Shown: positions 45,390 through 56,850, counted from the first letter of the stretch. The stretch is 64,000 bases of DNA from Tenrec ecaudatus (GCF_050624435.1 NC_134538.1:121741937-121805936), one strand, 5' to 3'. Program-made: numbers and translations. Notes: generated by a model from the letters alone, not told the origin.

Positions 45390-45790
45390 AGTTCTACCAG
45401 CATAGTTTTGCCTTAGTGAATGAGTGTGAGACAATTTTTGTCTTATGTCTACCCCTCTTTGTTTTCTGAAGCAGTGTTCAGTCACTTAATTTTTAAATCT
45501 ATAAAAGTGAATGTTCCTTGTATTTTAGTCTAATAAAGTTATGTATGTTTTCCTTTTTTTTCACAAATTTCTCAAATCTATATTATACCATTGGCTAGAT
45601 TAATGAAACTATTGTTAGAAGCACTAAGTGTTCTCTGTAGGTTACCTATATTACTTCTCAAGAAGTTGATAATTTTGCCTCTGAAGTGGACCGAGGATAT
45701 AAAAAAATTTTAGATATCTGAATGGATTTTGAGTTTTCATTTAATTATAAGCTACAACTTAAGAGCAATTCATTTTTATGATTTGGCTCT
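45390..45790. other. Unique AT-rich stretch
   Basis: No gene or known repeat recognised. Confidence 0.4.
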
Positions 45791-46745
45791 GATTGATATT
45801 TGCTCTCATGAAGTAATCACTGAAGATATAGATGCTATAACAAAGTGTGGTGAAGAAATCATATTGTGCCTGGCTATCAGAACCAATGGTGCCTTAAAAA
45901 CTTGTTTTACAATAAGCAGCCATTTAACTGAGGTGTCAAGTAAGTCCACATGGAAGAAACACACCAGCCTATCTGATCTAAGGATCCTTAATAATAAAAT
46001 ATAAGACCAGAGGAGAGAAATGTATTAGAGCTTAAGTTTTGAGCACCTGATTTGCAGAAGTCTATGGATGATAATGAAAGGCCACAATCTATTTACAATC
46101 CCCATGTGGACTGTCTCCGCTGAAGTCCTTTGGACCATTGACTAAATATGTGAATAGTTTTGGCCTCAGAGTGCATTGAAAAATGAATTACTGCAGACAT
46201 AGTTGGCTTAAAATTTAATATCATACCCTTTATTTTCCCTTCTGAGCCATTTGAACTTCTACTACTTACAATTTTCTGCTTTCTTTTGAAGTTTATCTGT
46301 GCTTTATTTTGTTATTGCTGATCGAATTTAATTGGTATGTTTTCTGTACATGAAATCCAGGATGTCTCTATAGAGACAATAACTAGATTAGTAGTTCCAT
46401 AGGGTCATTGAAGGGGAGCTTGGGGGTCAGGTGACAATAGAGAGCTATGAAGAAAATATGATGGACCACAGAAACATGGGTTCAGGGAGACAGTGGATGG
46501 TGTAAGAGATGAAAATGATAATAATTTATAATTTATCAAGGGTTCATAAGCTTGGGTGCGGAGGGAAGAAAAAAATGAGGAGCTGATATCAAGGGCTCAA
46601 GTAGAAAGACAATGTTTTGATAAGGTTGATGGCAACATATGTACAAATGTGCTTGACACATGGATGTATGGATTGTGAGAAGAGCTGTAAGAGATGCCAA
46701 TAAATGATTTTTGAAAAAAAATTAAGAAAATGATAAAAACAACAA
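45790..46745 (+). mobile_element. Old copy of poly-A retroposon
   Basis: Diverged 5' part (tgcctggctatcagaacc, gtccacatggaagaaacacaccagcc; 45,830-45,990). Better 3' part (gaggagctgatatcaagggctcaagtagaaag ... ccaataaatgatttttgaaaa; 46,395-46,745). The middle is eroded. Confidence 0.6.
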
Positions 46746-47054
46746 TAACAACAAATAACTTCTGTATTGTGGTGATGATTATACAATTCTTTAAAATATA
46801 TTTAAGCCACTGATTTGTATTCTGCATGAAGTATGTGTCAATACAAAACCACCCAGCCATGAAAAACCCTGTGGGGCATAGTCTACTCTGACACACACGG
46901 GCTGCCAGGCATTGCAGTTCACTAGATGGTAAGTGCCCTTTGCTACTAACCGTAGGATTTTGTGGGTGGATACTGAAGACCACATAGATAACTTGTTCCT
47001 CATCAAGCTTTCAATGTGCCTATATAACTGTCTACATGAAGCTATGTCCATCTA

Positions 47055-47650
47055 GGTCTACACAGAGAAACTAGAGAAAAGGTTGCTTGGATCCACCATC
47101 AATGCTCATGGAAGCAACAATCAAAAGATCAAATAATGGATTGCATTGGGTAGATCTGCTGCACAAGACCTCTTTACAGTCTTGAAAAGCAAAGATATTA
47201 CTCTGAGGGGCAAGATACTCCTGACTCAGTGTGTGGTATTTTTAATTGCTTCATATGCAAATGAAAGTTGGGCATTGAATAAGGAAGATAAAAGAAAAAT
47301 CACTGCCTTTGAGCTATGGTGTTGGCAAAGAATATTGAAAGTACCACGCACTTCTAAAAGAACCAACAAATGTGTCTTGAAGAAGAATCGTCAGAATGTT
47401 CCTTAGAAGCAAGGATGGCAAGACTCTGTCTTACATACTCTGGACATATAGTCCGGAGAGAGCAGTCCTGGTCGGTAAAATAGAAGGGCAATGAAAACGG
47501 GGAAGGCCGTCGATGGCATGGATTGACACAGCGGGTGCAACAATGGGCTCACAACAACCGGCGCAGGACCAGGTGGTGCTCCGTTCTATTGTACACAGGG
47601 TCCCTAGGAGCTGGTCCCAACTTGATGGCACCTAACAATGACAACATACT
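47055..47650 (+). mobile_element. RTE/BovB LINE 3' end, fairly well kept
   Basis: The frame at 47,146-47,406 reads, in order, AAQDLFTVLKSKDITLRGKI, then NESWALNKEDKRKITAFELW and CWQRILKVPRTSKRTN. This is the C-terminal RTE/BovB block. The following segment (cgtcgatggcatggattgac) continues, with a shift, to the canonical 3' end aacttgatggcacctaacaatgac. Best example of the RTE tail in the window. Confidence 0.9.
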
Positions 47651-47699
47651 CATATGAGCTTATGGATTCCTATTTCATTCACTAGAAACAAGCAAAACC

Positions 47700-48165
47700 C
47701 CCCCACCACTGAGTGGATTCTGACTCAGAGTCACCCTGTGGTAGAGAGCTGACCTGCTCCATAGGGTTTCCCAACACTGTACATCTGTATGGAAATCTGC
47801 ACGGAAGCAGATGGCTTCACCTCCTTTCACAGAGCTTGCAGCAGCAAGCCTTTAGGGATCAGGGCAACCCGCAATCCCCTGCACCACCCAAACACAGTCT
47901 ACACCCGTTGCAACTGAGGTGGTTCTGACTCGTTGTTCAGTTCTATTGAGTTGATTCCAATGCATAGACACACTGTAAAACCGAACGAAACACTGCCCGT
48001 TCCTGCGCCACCTCCAGGCCTACACAGGGTTTCTGAGCCTGTGAATTTTCATGAGAGCGGATAGCTTCACCTGTCTTCCATGGTGAGGCTGGTGGGCTTG
48101 AACCACCAACTCTGCAGTTAGCAGTCCAACTCTTATCTGACAGCACCACCGGTGTACCACCAGAA
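47700..48165 (-). mobile_element. Two adjacent minus-strand AfroSINEs
   Basis: One at about 47,700-47,905 (gtggattctgactcagagtc ... agcagcaagcc), one at about 47,930-48,165 (ttctattgagttgattccaatgc ... cttgaaccaccaactctgcagttagcag ... accaccggtgtacc). Each is about 200-230 bp. Confidence 0.75.
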
Positions 48166-48429
48166 TGCTGTCAATCTAACACGACAGGATTTATTTTACT
48201 TCTTGTCTCCTTTTTAGCATCTCTCTTGTCGACTCGTGGAAAACCTAGCTCCCATTATTCTGAATATATTTGCTTAATTCACTAATCCTGTGTAAGTTAC
48301 CTTACCCGTGTAAGTCCCGCCCCTGCTTGGCCTTAGATAGCCCAATTTTGGCCCGCATCCCCCTGCCCCCAACTCCCCTCTCCCCACTGCACCCCCCACC
48401 TCCACATAATGGCTTTAGGGTACAAAAGT

Positions 48430-48575
48430 TCTGGAAAATTGGAATAGCAACAAGAAAGAGAACATTCTGCAACTGATTGTGGTAGCAATTGTACAATACT
48501 GCTTGATGTGCTTGAATGATGGAACTATGGAATGATATGATGTCTGTATTAGCTCCCAATAAAATGGTTTTTTTT
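48430..48575 (+). mobile_element. Old retroposon tail
   Basis: atgtgcttgaatgatggaactatggaatgatatgatg then gtattagctcccaataaaatgg and a T/G-rich run. It resembles the 3' end of the poly-A retroposon but is diverged. Confidence 0.45.
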
Positions 48576-48879
48576 TTTGGGGGGGGGAATAGAGTGACAC
48601 AGTTTAAATGCAAAAAGATTAAGAAACCACGCAGAAATAGCCTGTTTTCTGACTGATACAGAATGTACTCTTCCTCCTTGTCATTATAAGCAGCATTTAT
48701 TCATTTATCCGTGGAAGGGATGATCACAGATAAACCCGAATTTCTCATGCTTTTATCTATCTGATGGGCTATCAAGTGCTCTGATGATCTCTTCAGATTT
48801 TGGACACTTTATTGTTCCACACACTGAATAATATTTACTTATCAACTAAACTTGATAGGAAACGTGGTCAGACATTCTT

Positions 48880-49500
48880 TTTTACAAAAATAATTTTATT
48901 GGGGATTCATACAACTCTATCGCAATCCGTACATACATCCATTGTGTCAAGCACATTTATACATTTGTCGCCCTCATCATTTTCAAAACATTTGCTTTCT
49001 ACTTGAGCCCTTGGTATCACCTCCTCATTTTCCCCTTCCCTCCCACTTTCCCCTCCCTCATGAACCTTTGATAATTTATGTTATTATTATTTTGTCATGT
49101 CTTACAGTGTCCAACGTCTCCCTTCACCCACTTTTTGTTGTCCCCCGGGGAGGATGTTATATGTAGATCCTTGTAATCGGTTCCCCCTTTCCACTCCACC
49201 CTTCCAGTATCGCCACTCTCACCACTGGTCCTGAAGGGATCATCTGCCCAGGATTCCCTGTGTTTCCAGTTCCTATCTGTACCAGTGTACATCCTCTGGT
49301 CTAGCCAGCTTTGTAAGGTAGAACTGGGATCACGATAGTGGAGGGGAGGAAGCATTTAAGAATTAAAGGTAAGTCGTATGTTTCATCGTTGCTCCACTGC
49401 ACACTGACTGGCTCATCTCCTCCCCGTGATCCTTCTGTAAAGGGGGGTGTCCTACCTACACTCTGCACTCCCCCTCATTTACAATTGCAGCCAGAAATGT
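48880..49500 (-). mobile_element. Poly-A retroposon, 5' truncated
   Basis: Minus-strand copy: caaaaataattttattgggg at its 3' end, then cattgtgtcaagcacatttatac, ccagtgtacatcctctgg, to ctctgcactccccctcattt. About 620 bp. The other open frames here are family translations. Confidence 0.8.
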
Positions 49501-50090
49501 TCAACATGCTTTCTGACTGCTGCACCCAATTCTTTCCCTGTTTCGCTGATGAAGTTGATATCATTCCTTTACACCGGGGGTGAGGAACTCTTTCCTACCC
49601 AGGGTTATTTTGACATTTTAACTTTCGTTAGCCATACAAAATTATCAACCTAAAACTGCTTCTCTTTGCTGAGGCTTGTGATGTTAGCTGGTATTGACTT
49701 TGTGGGCCTTACACAGCCCAATGCTCCCCACCTCAGCTGTAGACCTTCTAGATTCAAATTGTTGTCTAGCCCATTTTGCAATATGAGAATTCTTTATCTC
49801 CCTCCAAATGGATCTATTATTCTTAAGAATTTACGCCAACCTTCTTTTCAATAAAACACAAGGGAGAATGCTTTCACACTAAGATTTGAATGAGGGGCAA
49901 GCAGATTTTACAAGTGACTGTGTTACCTATCAGTCAGTTTTTTGTCTGTTTGTTTTTTAGTATATGTGTTGCCGAAGCGAGCACCAGTCAGCTATTGTTA
50001 TTGATCACCGATATACTCAGTTTTAGCTCTTAGAGCAACATCTAAGAACAATATAGATTATCTCTTAGCAACCAGTCATCTCTGTTTTGA
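49500..50090. other. Unique stretch, no gene recognised
   Basis: No recognisable repeat or exon. Confidence 0.4.
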
Positions 50091-50845
50091 GCTGGGCTGC
50101 TAACAGCGAGGTTGGCAGTTCAAAACCTTACTTACTGTGGCTGTATAGGTCTGAATCAACTTGATGGCAGTGGGCTTGGCTCCAGTTTTTTGATAAGGTT
50201 TTAAAAAAAACAAACAACAACAAAAAGCAAAAGAAGTAAAGAGCAAAACAAACAGTCCTTCAATAGTTATATATGCCAAAATAGTTATTATTAACAGTTA
50301 CGATGGTCTTTGGATTTCCATTTGTAGCTAGTAGGAGTATGACTATGTCTTGTATTTTTTTTTTTGACTATGTCTTGTATTTTAACCATTCCTAAATAAA
50401 ATTTCTTTCTTAGATTAAGATAATTCATAGGATATCAATGTGCTTTATTTCCATTTTTTAGGATAGACTTTTAAAATACTATGAAATTACAAAAAGTCAA
50501 TATGAAGTAAACCCCTAACCCAACCATCTTATCATAACATAACTTGGAACTGGTTCTTTGAGGATATATGAATTATCCATCTAGAAGGTCTTGCATATTT
50601 CATATAGTGCCTAGAACGGTGGCATCTTTTCCTATCTCCTGTGGTGTATATTCAAGAATTCCTGATGGCACAGTGGGTTAAGCAAGGGCTGCTAACCTCA
50701 AGGTGGATGAAATGGTGGTAAATCCTTGGATGGAAGATGAGACTGCCTGCTCCTATAAAGACTTGTGATCTTAGGACCCCTATGGAGCTCCTGTCTGTCC
50801 TACTGGGCCAGTGGGAGGGGGAAGTGATTCAGTGGCAATGGGCCT
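50090..50845 (+). mobile_element. Two AfroSINEs, one deleted internally
   Basis: A short copy at 50,090-50,200 keeps the head (gggctgctaacagcgaggttggcagttcaaaacc) and tail (ctgaatcaacttgatggcagtggg). A diverged full-size copy lies at 50,650-50,845 (attcctgatggcacagtggg ... tcctactgggccagtgg). Unique sequence lies between them. Confidence 0.7.
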
Positions 50846-51119
50846 TAAACCTTTTTGCTTGTCTATATCTTTAATATCTTTAATATTATTACTAGAGCTG
50901 TATTGAGTAAGAAGACAGTAAAGTTTAGGGGTTGATAAAGAATATTGGCTTCATTCGGGATGCCCGTTTACTGTAGTAGAACAACTAACTATGTTGTGGT
51001 GTGTGTGTACTTGGGAGACCCTTGGACTTCTCTACTGGCATCCTTGTCTCCTGCATCTGGGAGTGAAGAAAGAAAACTTTAAAAAGCAAAATGAAGCAAA
51101 ACAAAAAAAAAAAACCCAG

Positions 51120-51298
51120 AAAACCAACCAACTCACTGCCATGCAGTTGATTCGAACTCCTGGGGACACAATAGGCAGGGTAGCACTGTCTCTGTGGGTT
51201 ATGGGGACGGGGCTCTTTATAGGAGCGGAAAGCCTCACCTTTCTCCCTTGGAGGTGGCTTCAAACGGCCAAGCTTGCAGCTAGCAGCAAGAAACAGCG
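51120..51298 (-). mobile_element. AfroSINE
   Basis: aactcactgccatgcagttgattcg ... ctttataggagcggaaagcc ... cagctagcagc. Confidence 0.8.
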
Positions 51299-51324
51299 TT
51301 CATTTTAAAGCAGATGTAGCTCGG

Positions 51325-51470
51325 CCAGGGCTTCTCAAGCTTTAATGTGCACAGGAATCACCTGGGGCCCTAGTTAAACTGCAGCTTCACATCCACTGGG
51401 GGGTGGGGGTGGGGTGAGGCTTCAGATGTTCCTTCCAAATAACTTCCCACGTGCTGCCTGGGAAGACGTG
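51325..51470. mobile_element. MER5A-like hAT-Charlie fragment
   Basis: gggcttctcaagctttaatgtgcacaggaatcacctgggg and a later gggggtggggtgaggcttcag match the well-known MER5A pattern, which is shared across placental mammals. Confidence 0.65.
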
Positions 51471-51591
51471 AAGGGGGTGAAAAGAACCATCTCAAGAAAT
51501 GGATGACAAATTTTCAAACGGTTTCTAATGCTAGTTCTTAAAATGTTCTCTATTCCTGACTGATGGGCATTCACCCTTCATACTATCTTTA

Positions 51592-51713
51592 AAAAATCAT
51601 TTTATTGGGGGCTCATACAACTCATCACACTCCATCCATCCATCCATCCATCCATCCATCCATCCATCCATCCATCCATCCATCCATGTCAAGCACATTT
51701 GTGCATTTGGTAG
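51592..51713 (-). mobile_element. Retroposon tail with (CCAT)n expansion
   Basis: Complement of the poly-A retroposon 3' end (aaatcattttattgggggctcatacaactc). About 13 copies of ccat (51,631-51,686) replace its usual cataca-tacatccatt. It resumes as tgtcaagcacatttgtgc. Confidence 0.75.
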
Positions 51714-51750
51714 TCTAGTGTATGATCGTTCCCCAGGCTCTGGCCCACGT

Positions 51751-52755
51751 TTAGGAGCCCTGGTGGCAGAGTGGGTTATGTGTTGGACTGCTGTCTGCAA
51801 GATCAGCAGTTCTAACCTATGGACTGTTCTGTGGGAGGAAGGGGAGGCGATCTGCTCTCATAAAGATGTATAACCTCACAAACCCACCAGGGCGGTTCTA
51901 CCCTGGCCATAGGGCCACCAGGAGCCCGGATTGAGTTGATAGCAGAACATTAGTTGAACAAGTTTCCATAACTCTGGTCCCGATTTAATCAACTATATAC
52001 ATGGATATGTTTACAGCATGTACAAATATATGTGTATAAATACCTTTTGCCAATCCTTTCTGTAGTTGTGACTATAGCCCCAGGAGGCTCTCTAAGGGAG
52101 ACAGATGAGGCTTTCTGCTTCTGTAAGATTTTCACTCTTGGAAACTCAAAAAGGCAGTTCTACCCCGTCGGATAGGGTCACTTTGAGTTTGAAGGCAATG
52201 GTTTGAGTTGGCGTCTTTGTTCACGTCATGCTTCTCTATTTATTTCCAAATTATTTCTCTTCTCTTTCCAACAACACAGTCCCGTTGGACCCATGCAGAG
52301 GTACTTCTCCCACCTGGAGTTGGCCAGCAGGCCTAATGCTGAGTGTGACAATCACGTGGTCTTTTCAAGGTACTTTCCTAAGGAAAAACATTTTCTTCCC
52401 TAAGAGGAATTCTGTTGACAGTCACTAGAGTGTAAATAAAATCTTTCAACCTGTTACATAGACCTGAAGAACAGTCATTTTAGATAGGCATGCCTTTCCT
52501 TTTCTCCCAGGACCTTGCTTGGCTCCCTTCCTGATGTCAGAACTCTGTTTGAATGAATGTCCAGGAGTCTTGGTGGCCTGGTGGGTAACATGGTAGGCTG
52601 CTGACCACAGGTCAGATGCTGGAAACTGCCAAGTGCTCAGAGGCAGAGAGACGGTTTCTTCCCCACTAAAGATTCACAGCCTTAGAAACCAACAGGCACT
52701 GTCCTTCAGGGTCACTGTGAGTCCGAATTTACTTGATGGCAGTGAGTTTGATGTT
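51751..52755 (+). mobile_element. Three plus-strand AfroSINEs
   Basis: 51,751-51,945 (aggagccctggtggcagag ... ccatagggccaccaggagcc); 52,080-52,220, only the right half (gagacagatgaggctttctgc ... gggtcactttgagtttg); 52,560-52,755 (aggagtcttggtggcctgg ... tcactgtgagtccgaatttac ... gatggcagtgagtttg). Confidence 0.8.
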
Positions 52756-53278
52756 TGGCTTGGTTTGAATGTTCGTTATTTTGAGGACCTCCTTGAATAT
52801 ATGATTCATCCCTGTCGCTCTGCTCTCTTTCCAATTCCAGTTGCCAGGGAGTGGATGCTGACTCAAGGCCACTTCATGCGAGTGCCCGTAATCCCGCTTT
52901 AATTTTCTTCATTGAATTCACCGCTACGTGAAATAGCTTCCTATGTATTTGATTACTTGTTCATGCTTAGCACAGTTGTAAATGACAAGGGAGCAGCGAT
53001 GGGGCAGAAGCCCCTATGTCTTGTTGATTTTTGAGATCATTTAAGATGTCGCAGGTAGGACACGTGCCCTGGGCGTCCCTTGAAAGGGACCCCACTGAGC
53101 AGTTTCTACTAACCATTGTCATCTCCATGGCGAGGACCCTGTTAAACTTTATTAGTCATTCTGCCTTTGCCCCTCCAGATGCAATCCATCTTGAACTTCA
53201 ACACCCAGTCATTATTTTCCCTAAAAGTGAGCTGCCAGGCCCCAGGTCATCAGACTTGAGATGCCACCAGCCCCAGTG
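52756..53278. other. Proximal upstream region of GSAP, no element recognised
   Basis: No SINE or exon recognised. The 129-codon frame over 53,031-53,420 runs through a G-run and is not called. Confidence 0.4.
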
Positions 53279-53322
53279 GGGGGGGGGGGGAGGTGGTGGT
53301 GGGGGGGTGGTGTGTGTGTGTA
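53278..53322. repeat. G-rich / (GT)n tract, potential quadruplex
   Basis: A run of at least 13 G, then aggtggtggtggggggg and gtgtgtgtgtg. It lies about 630 bp upstream of the GSAP start codon. Confidence 0.8.
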
Positions 53323-53589
53323 ACCTCTCTTCAGCCAAGAGGCTCCCAAGCTTTGCTGTTCATTGGAATCCCTTGGAGATTAAAGAAAGAAAGACAAAGA
53401 TGCCCACACCACTCATTTGATTTACTGGACACGAAAAGAAAAGAAGACGACCTTATTGTAATTTAATTTCTAATGGAATTAGTATGGACAGTTGGATGTT
53501 CAGACCCTCTCAGGTCCTTCTTCATGTGCAGCAGAGTTTGAAAAGCCATGGTCCAAGCCATATCCCCTGCCTGGAAAGTTCACTCACCT

Positions 53590-54240
53590 CGTCGGGGCTC
53601 CTGGGGCTCCGCGTGATGTCAGAGACCCGAGGGACGTGGTCACGCGGAAATCCCCTTTTAAATATCTCACAGTTCCACCCCCCATGCCGCAGCCCCGCCC
53701 GCGTCCTGTAGCACCGACAGCTGGGGGGCCCAGGGATCTCCGCCGGTCCCACGGGGCCCCGCCGGGCTGGGGCGGCTGCGGAGGAGGGGCGCGCGCCGGA
53801 GGAGGCGGGGCCCCGGACTGGCCCTCGGGGCGCAGCAGAACCGAAAGCGGCGGCGGCCGGCGGGCGGGGGCGAAGGAAGGGGCGGGCGCGCGCGGGGCTG
53901 GGGGTGCCCGCGCGCCGGGCGCCACACCGCCACCGGCCCGCGTCTGGGGGATGCCGCTGCGCCTGGTCGCCCGCTTCGATCTCCGGAGGGACGTGCTCCC
54001 CGCGCTGCTGGCGGCCGCCGGGGCCCGGGGCGGCGGCGCAGGTGCGGGAGGCGCGCGTCGGTCGGGGGTGGCTGGCGTGGCGCGGGGGCCGCGAGTGCGG
54101 AGCCGTGCCTACCTAGGGGCGGCCAGCCCGCGCGTGGCCCTTGTCCACCTGTGAAGGTGGGCGCCCCTGGAGCGGAGTTTCCTCCTTTGCGGGCCGACAA
54201 GGCTGCGTTGGCGTGGCCACCCTCACCTTGGCCGCGGGGT
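53590..54240 (+). promoter_or_regulatory. GSAP: CpG island promoter of GSAP
   Basis: CG dinucleotides are abundant here and sparse elsewhere in the window. GC-box-like Sp1 motifs are visible: gaggcggggc at 53,802-53,811, gggcggggg at 53,862-53,870 and ggggcgggc at 53,879-53,887. There is no TATA box at the expected place (tttaaatatc at 53,656 is too far upstream to be convincing). A TATA-less housekeeping-type promoter is inferred. The transcription start is not determinable from sequence alone; it should lie between about 53,680 and 53,950. Confidence 0.75.
53951..54041 (+). CDS. GSAP: GSAP first coding exon (partial gene)
   Basis: Gamma-secretase activating protein promotes amyloid-beta production: a C-terminal fragment released by cleavage binds gamma-secretase and the APP C-terminal fragment. 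This exon codes for only the first 30 residues plus one base. The start fits GSAP as MxLRLVAxFDLxxDVLPxL; in human the x residues are A, D, G-K and W, here P, R, R-R and A. After that the protein is Ala/Gly-rich and differs from human, and it looks about five residues shorter than the human N-terminus, as far as I recall it. The donor CAG|GTGCGG is at 54,041/54,042 and leaves phase 1, which would suit the Ala/Gly-Asp-Val-Leu that starts the next part of GSAP. ATG context is gggggATGc. The frame is open upstream to 53,492, but an ATG there has no support. Exon 2 (encoding DVLENDYESL or similar) was not found before 64,000. Confidence 0.82.
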
Positions 54241-54418
54241 GAGATTCGGAGGTGCGGAGCCAGCGCAAGGTCACGGCTGGCTTGTCCTGCTTCCTCCAGC
54301 TAGTCCATCTGCTCCTGACCTGCTTGGTTCGCAGAGCGATTCACGGGGGCATCCCCTCATCTAGGGCAGGGTATGGAGGAGCAGCTGCCCGACTCCCTCC
54401 CCGGGCTAAGGCTTACTG

Positions 54419-54447
54419 CGGGGTGGGGTGGGGGTGGGGTGGGGGGC
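54419..54447 (+). promoter_or_regulatory. Potential G-quadruplex in early intron 1
   Basis: cggggtggggtgggggtgg and following gggtgggggg give at least five G-runs of 4 or more with 1-base loops, about 380 bp after the splice donor. G-quadruplex formation is predicted, not shown. Confidence 0.7.
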
Positions 54448-54639
54448 GTTCTCTGAGCTTCGGTCGCATCTCCCCAGCCTGGGAAGGTAGGCTCATCCGC
54501 CTAGCAGGGGCTCTTGGAAGTTTGCGTCGTGACAAATAACAGGGATGTGACTCCTGTGGAAACCACCGTGTAAAACTGCGACGGTTGCACGATTCGTGCC
54601 CACCCCTGAGGGGTGATTCTGTGAGAACCCTAACTCACA

Positions 54640-54800
54640 CTCACCGCATCAAGTTCGTGCCGGCTCGTAGCGCCCGCGTAGGACAGAGTAGAACTGCCCC
54701 TGTTGGTTTCCGAGACTAACTCTCGATGGGCATAGGAAGCCTCACCTTTAAGCGACTGGTGGTTTTGAACTGCTGACGTTAGGAGCCCAACAAGTAAGGA
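54640..54800 (-). mobile_element. AfroSINE
   Basis: cgtaggacagagtagaactgcccctg ... gcgactggtggttttgaactgctgacg. Retains many CpGs, suggesting it is young or lies within the CpG-rich shore. Confidence 0.8.
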
Positions 54801-55399
54801 ATTTAAGGCACCTCGTCCTACCTAGGGGAAGTGCACGAGGGCAGGGGCTGGCTTTAGAGGAGTGCCTGCCCCGCCCCGCCCCCTCCCCTCGCAGCACCAC
54901 GCCATCTCCCTCACCACCTAGAGCACCACCTGTGCTGGCCAGCTAGGAGGGGTGGTGGGGCAAAGTGATGCCCAGGAGAGCTGGGGTGCATGTCCAGGAG
55001 TGAAGGCCTTGTTTTTGCACCTGTCTGAAAAAAGATTCTTGTTTAGATTTTGTTGAGAGTGGAAAGTTACTGTTGGAGCCTTCCCAGTCTTTGTCAACTT
55101 CTAAGAAGGGGAACTTGGTGATTTCCTAGCTTGTTTGTTTTTTCCATTTCAGAAGTTTACTGTAAATGACGGTGCATCTTCAAGGCTTAAATTCAGCTGT
55201 AGGGCACTGAGGCATCATGCATTCAGACGCTTCAGTGTTAGCCCTTCGTCCTTCACCACCGTCAGCTGTGTGAAGGCATTTTTAAAAGCTGCAACTTCCC
55301 TATTGAACTCCGGTGAAGACTGCCAGCCTTTGCTCCATCCCTGGCTCCTACAGGGTTCTTTGTGGGTTTCATTGTCTTGGCATATTGTTGCTAGTTTTA

Positions 55400-55640
55400 A
55401 ATGAAGAGTCATGTATGCTCACATGCTCTGGATAGCATGTGTGGTCAAGGAGAGGGGCAGAGAAGAAGAGGAAAACCCTGGACAAGGTGGATTGACACAG
55501 TGGTTGCAGCAGTGGGCTTGAACTCAACTATAAATGTGGGGACGGCCCAGGACCGGCCAGTGTTTCCTTCTGTTGTGCATAAGGTTGCTGTGAGTCGGAA
55601 CGGCCTGGAAGGCACCAGGCAACAACAAAAGCAACAATTT
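55400..55640 (+). mobile_element. RTE LINE 3' end
   Basis: aggaaaaccctggacaagg, tggattgacacagtggttgcagcagtgggc, gtgagtcggaacggcctgg and aggcaacaacaaaagc are the last 240 bp of the family. Confidence 0.75.
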
Positions 55641-56690
55641 GTGTAGACCCAGGGAATGGAGGAGAGGAATTTTTTAAATCTCTCAAATGTCTAAGGAGTT
55701 TGTGAAAGTTTAATATTTTTTGGAAACACATTAGACATTCCTAAGTCTGTTTTCTACCTCAAAATCAAGTAATCCTTTCTATGAAGTCCCACCTCGCGGA
55801 GCTAAGTGGCAGGTAACTGTAAATGAGCCACTAGCTCATTTGTGTGAAATGCCACAGTCATCTGCTTCCATAATGTGAACTGGGAGAGAAAGTGGTCCCA
55901 GATCCAGTGAGGTTCTTGTAGCTGTCATTCATCAGTGATGGAATTTAACTGTTCCGTGTGGAACTTTCACCAAACAACAGAACTCGCATCCTCAGAAGGC
56001 AAACTTACTAGAAACACCGTCTTTTCTGATATTGGGAGTATTTCGTTCTTGCAGTGTATCTTGGTGTGGCCGTTACATAATCCCCTGTCAACTTGAGTGA
56101 TGGGACGGAGTCATACTTGGCTAATGGTTAGTTCGTCCTGTTACATAGAAGAGAAATTGCTACCTCTTATCATCTTTAGTGGTGGTGGGGGCTCAGATGA
56201 TCCCAAGCTAAATGTCTCAATTCCTCGACTGCTGTAATTGGTAGCACAGGCCAGAGAACTGGGGTTCTGTTTTATTTCTAAATAAAGGCCCAGCCTTTAC
56301 TCCACACTGTTGTGCAAATTGTTTTCCTTTCTAAATCACAGCTTTTCAAATGTAAATTATGAATAATTTACACCATTGCAGTATCTCTGTAAAACTTTTG
56401 AAATTTGAAGCCTTAGTGTTTTTACATCAACAAATACAATCAAAGCTTTCTTAGTGGTGGCTAGCCTCAAAAAATATGACATTCTGGAGCAAATAACCAG
56501 CTATAGAAATCTGATGCCAGTGTAATATAGCATTTTTATCAATAAGGGGTTGAGTATGGAGACCATATTTGGTAACTGGACTGAGCTTTGGGAAAATGAT
56601 CTGACAAATAGGGAAAAATATATATGTTCTTTCAAAAATGAAAACAATTACGCAAAAGGATATTTTAACACAAATTAAGCCCAACATTGC
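55640..56690. other. Intron 1, no element recognised
   Basis: AT-rich sequence with no SINE, LTR or exon signal. Confidence 0.45.
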
Positions 56691-56691
56691 T

Positions 56692-56850
56692 CTAGGCTCA
56701 ATTCTGACTCAGTGATCCTATTTATGGTTTCTGAGACCATCTATCTTTATGGAAGCAGATTGCCTCATCTTTCTCCATCTTCCTGGTGGATTTGAACTGC
56801 CAATCTGGTGATTAGCAGCCAGATACTTAATCCACTGCACCAGTACTGCT
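56692..56850 (-). mobile_element. AfroSINE, diverged
   Basis: ctcaattctgactcagtgatcc ... tcctggtggatttgaactgccaatctggtgattagcag. Confidence 0.75.

Noticed and set aside
53492-54154. A 220-codon open frame across the CpG island
   Set aside because: High GC content removes stop codons. Only the 91 bases from 53,951 to the splice donor match a known protein; the rest is 5' UTR and intron.
53667-54200. A 177-codon minus-strand frame over the same island
   Set aside because: Pro/Arg/Ala-rich shadow of GC-rich DNA with no recognisable domain.
55134-55260. A splice-acceptor-like tract (ttgttttttccatttcag) as GSAP exon 2
   Set aside because: The downstream codons do not resemble the GSAP residues that follow exon 1, in any frame.
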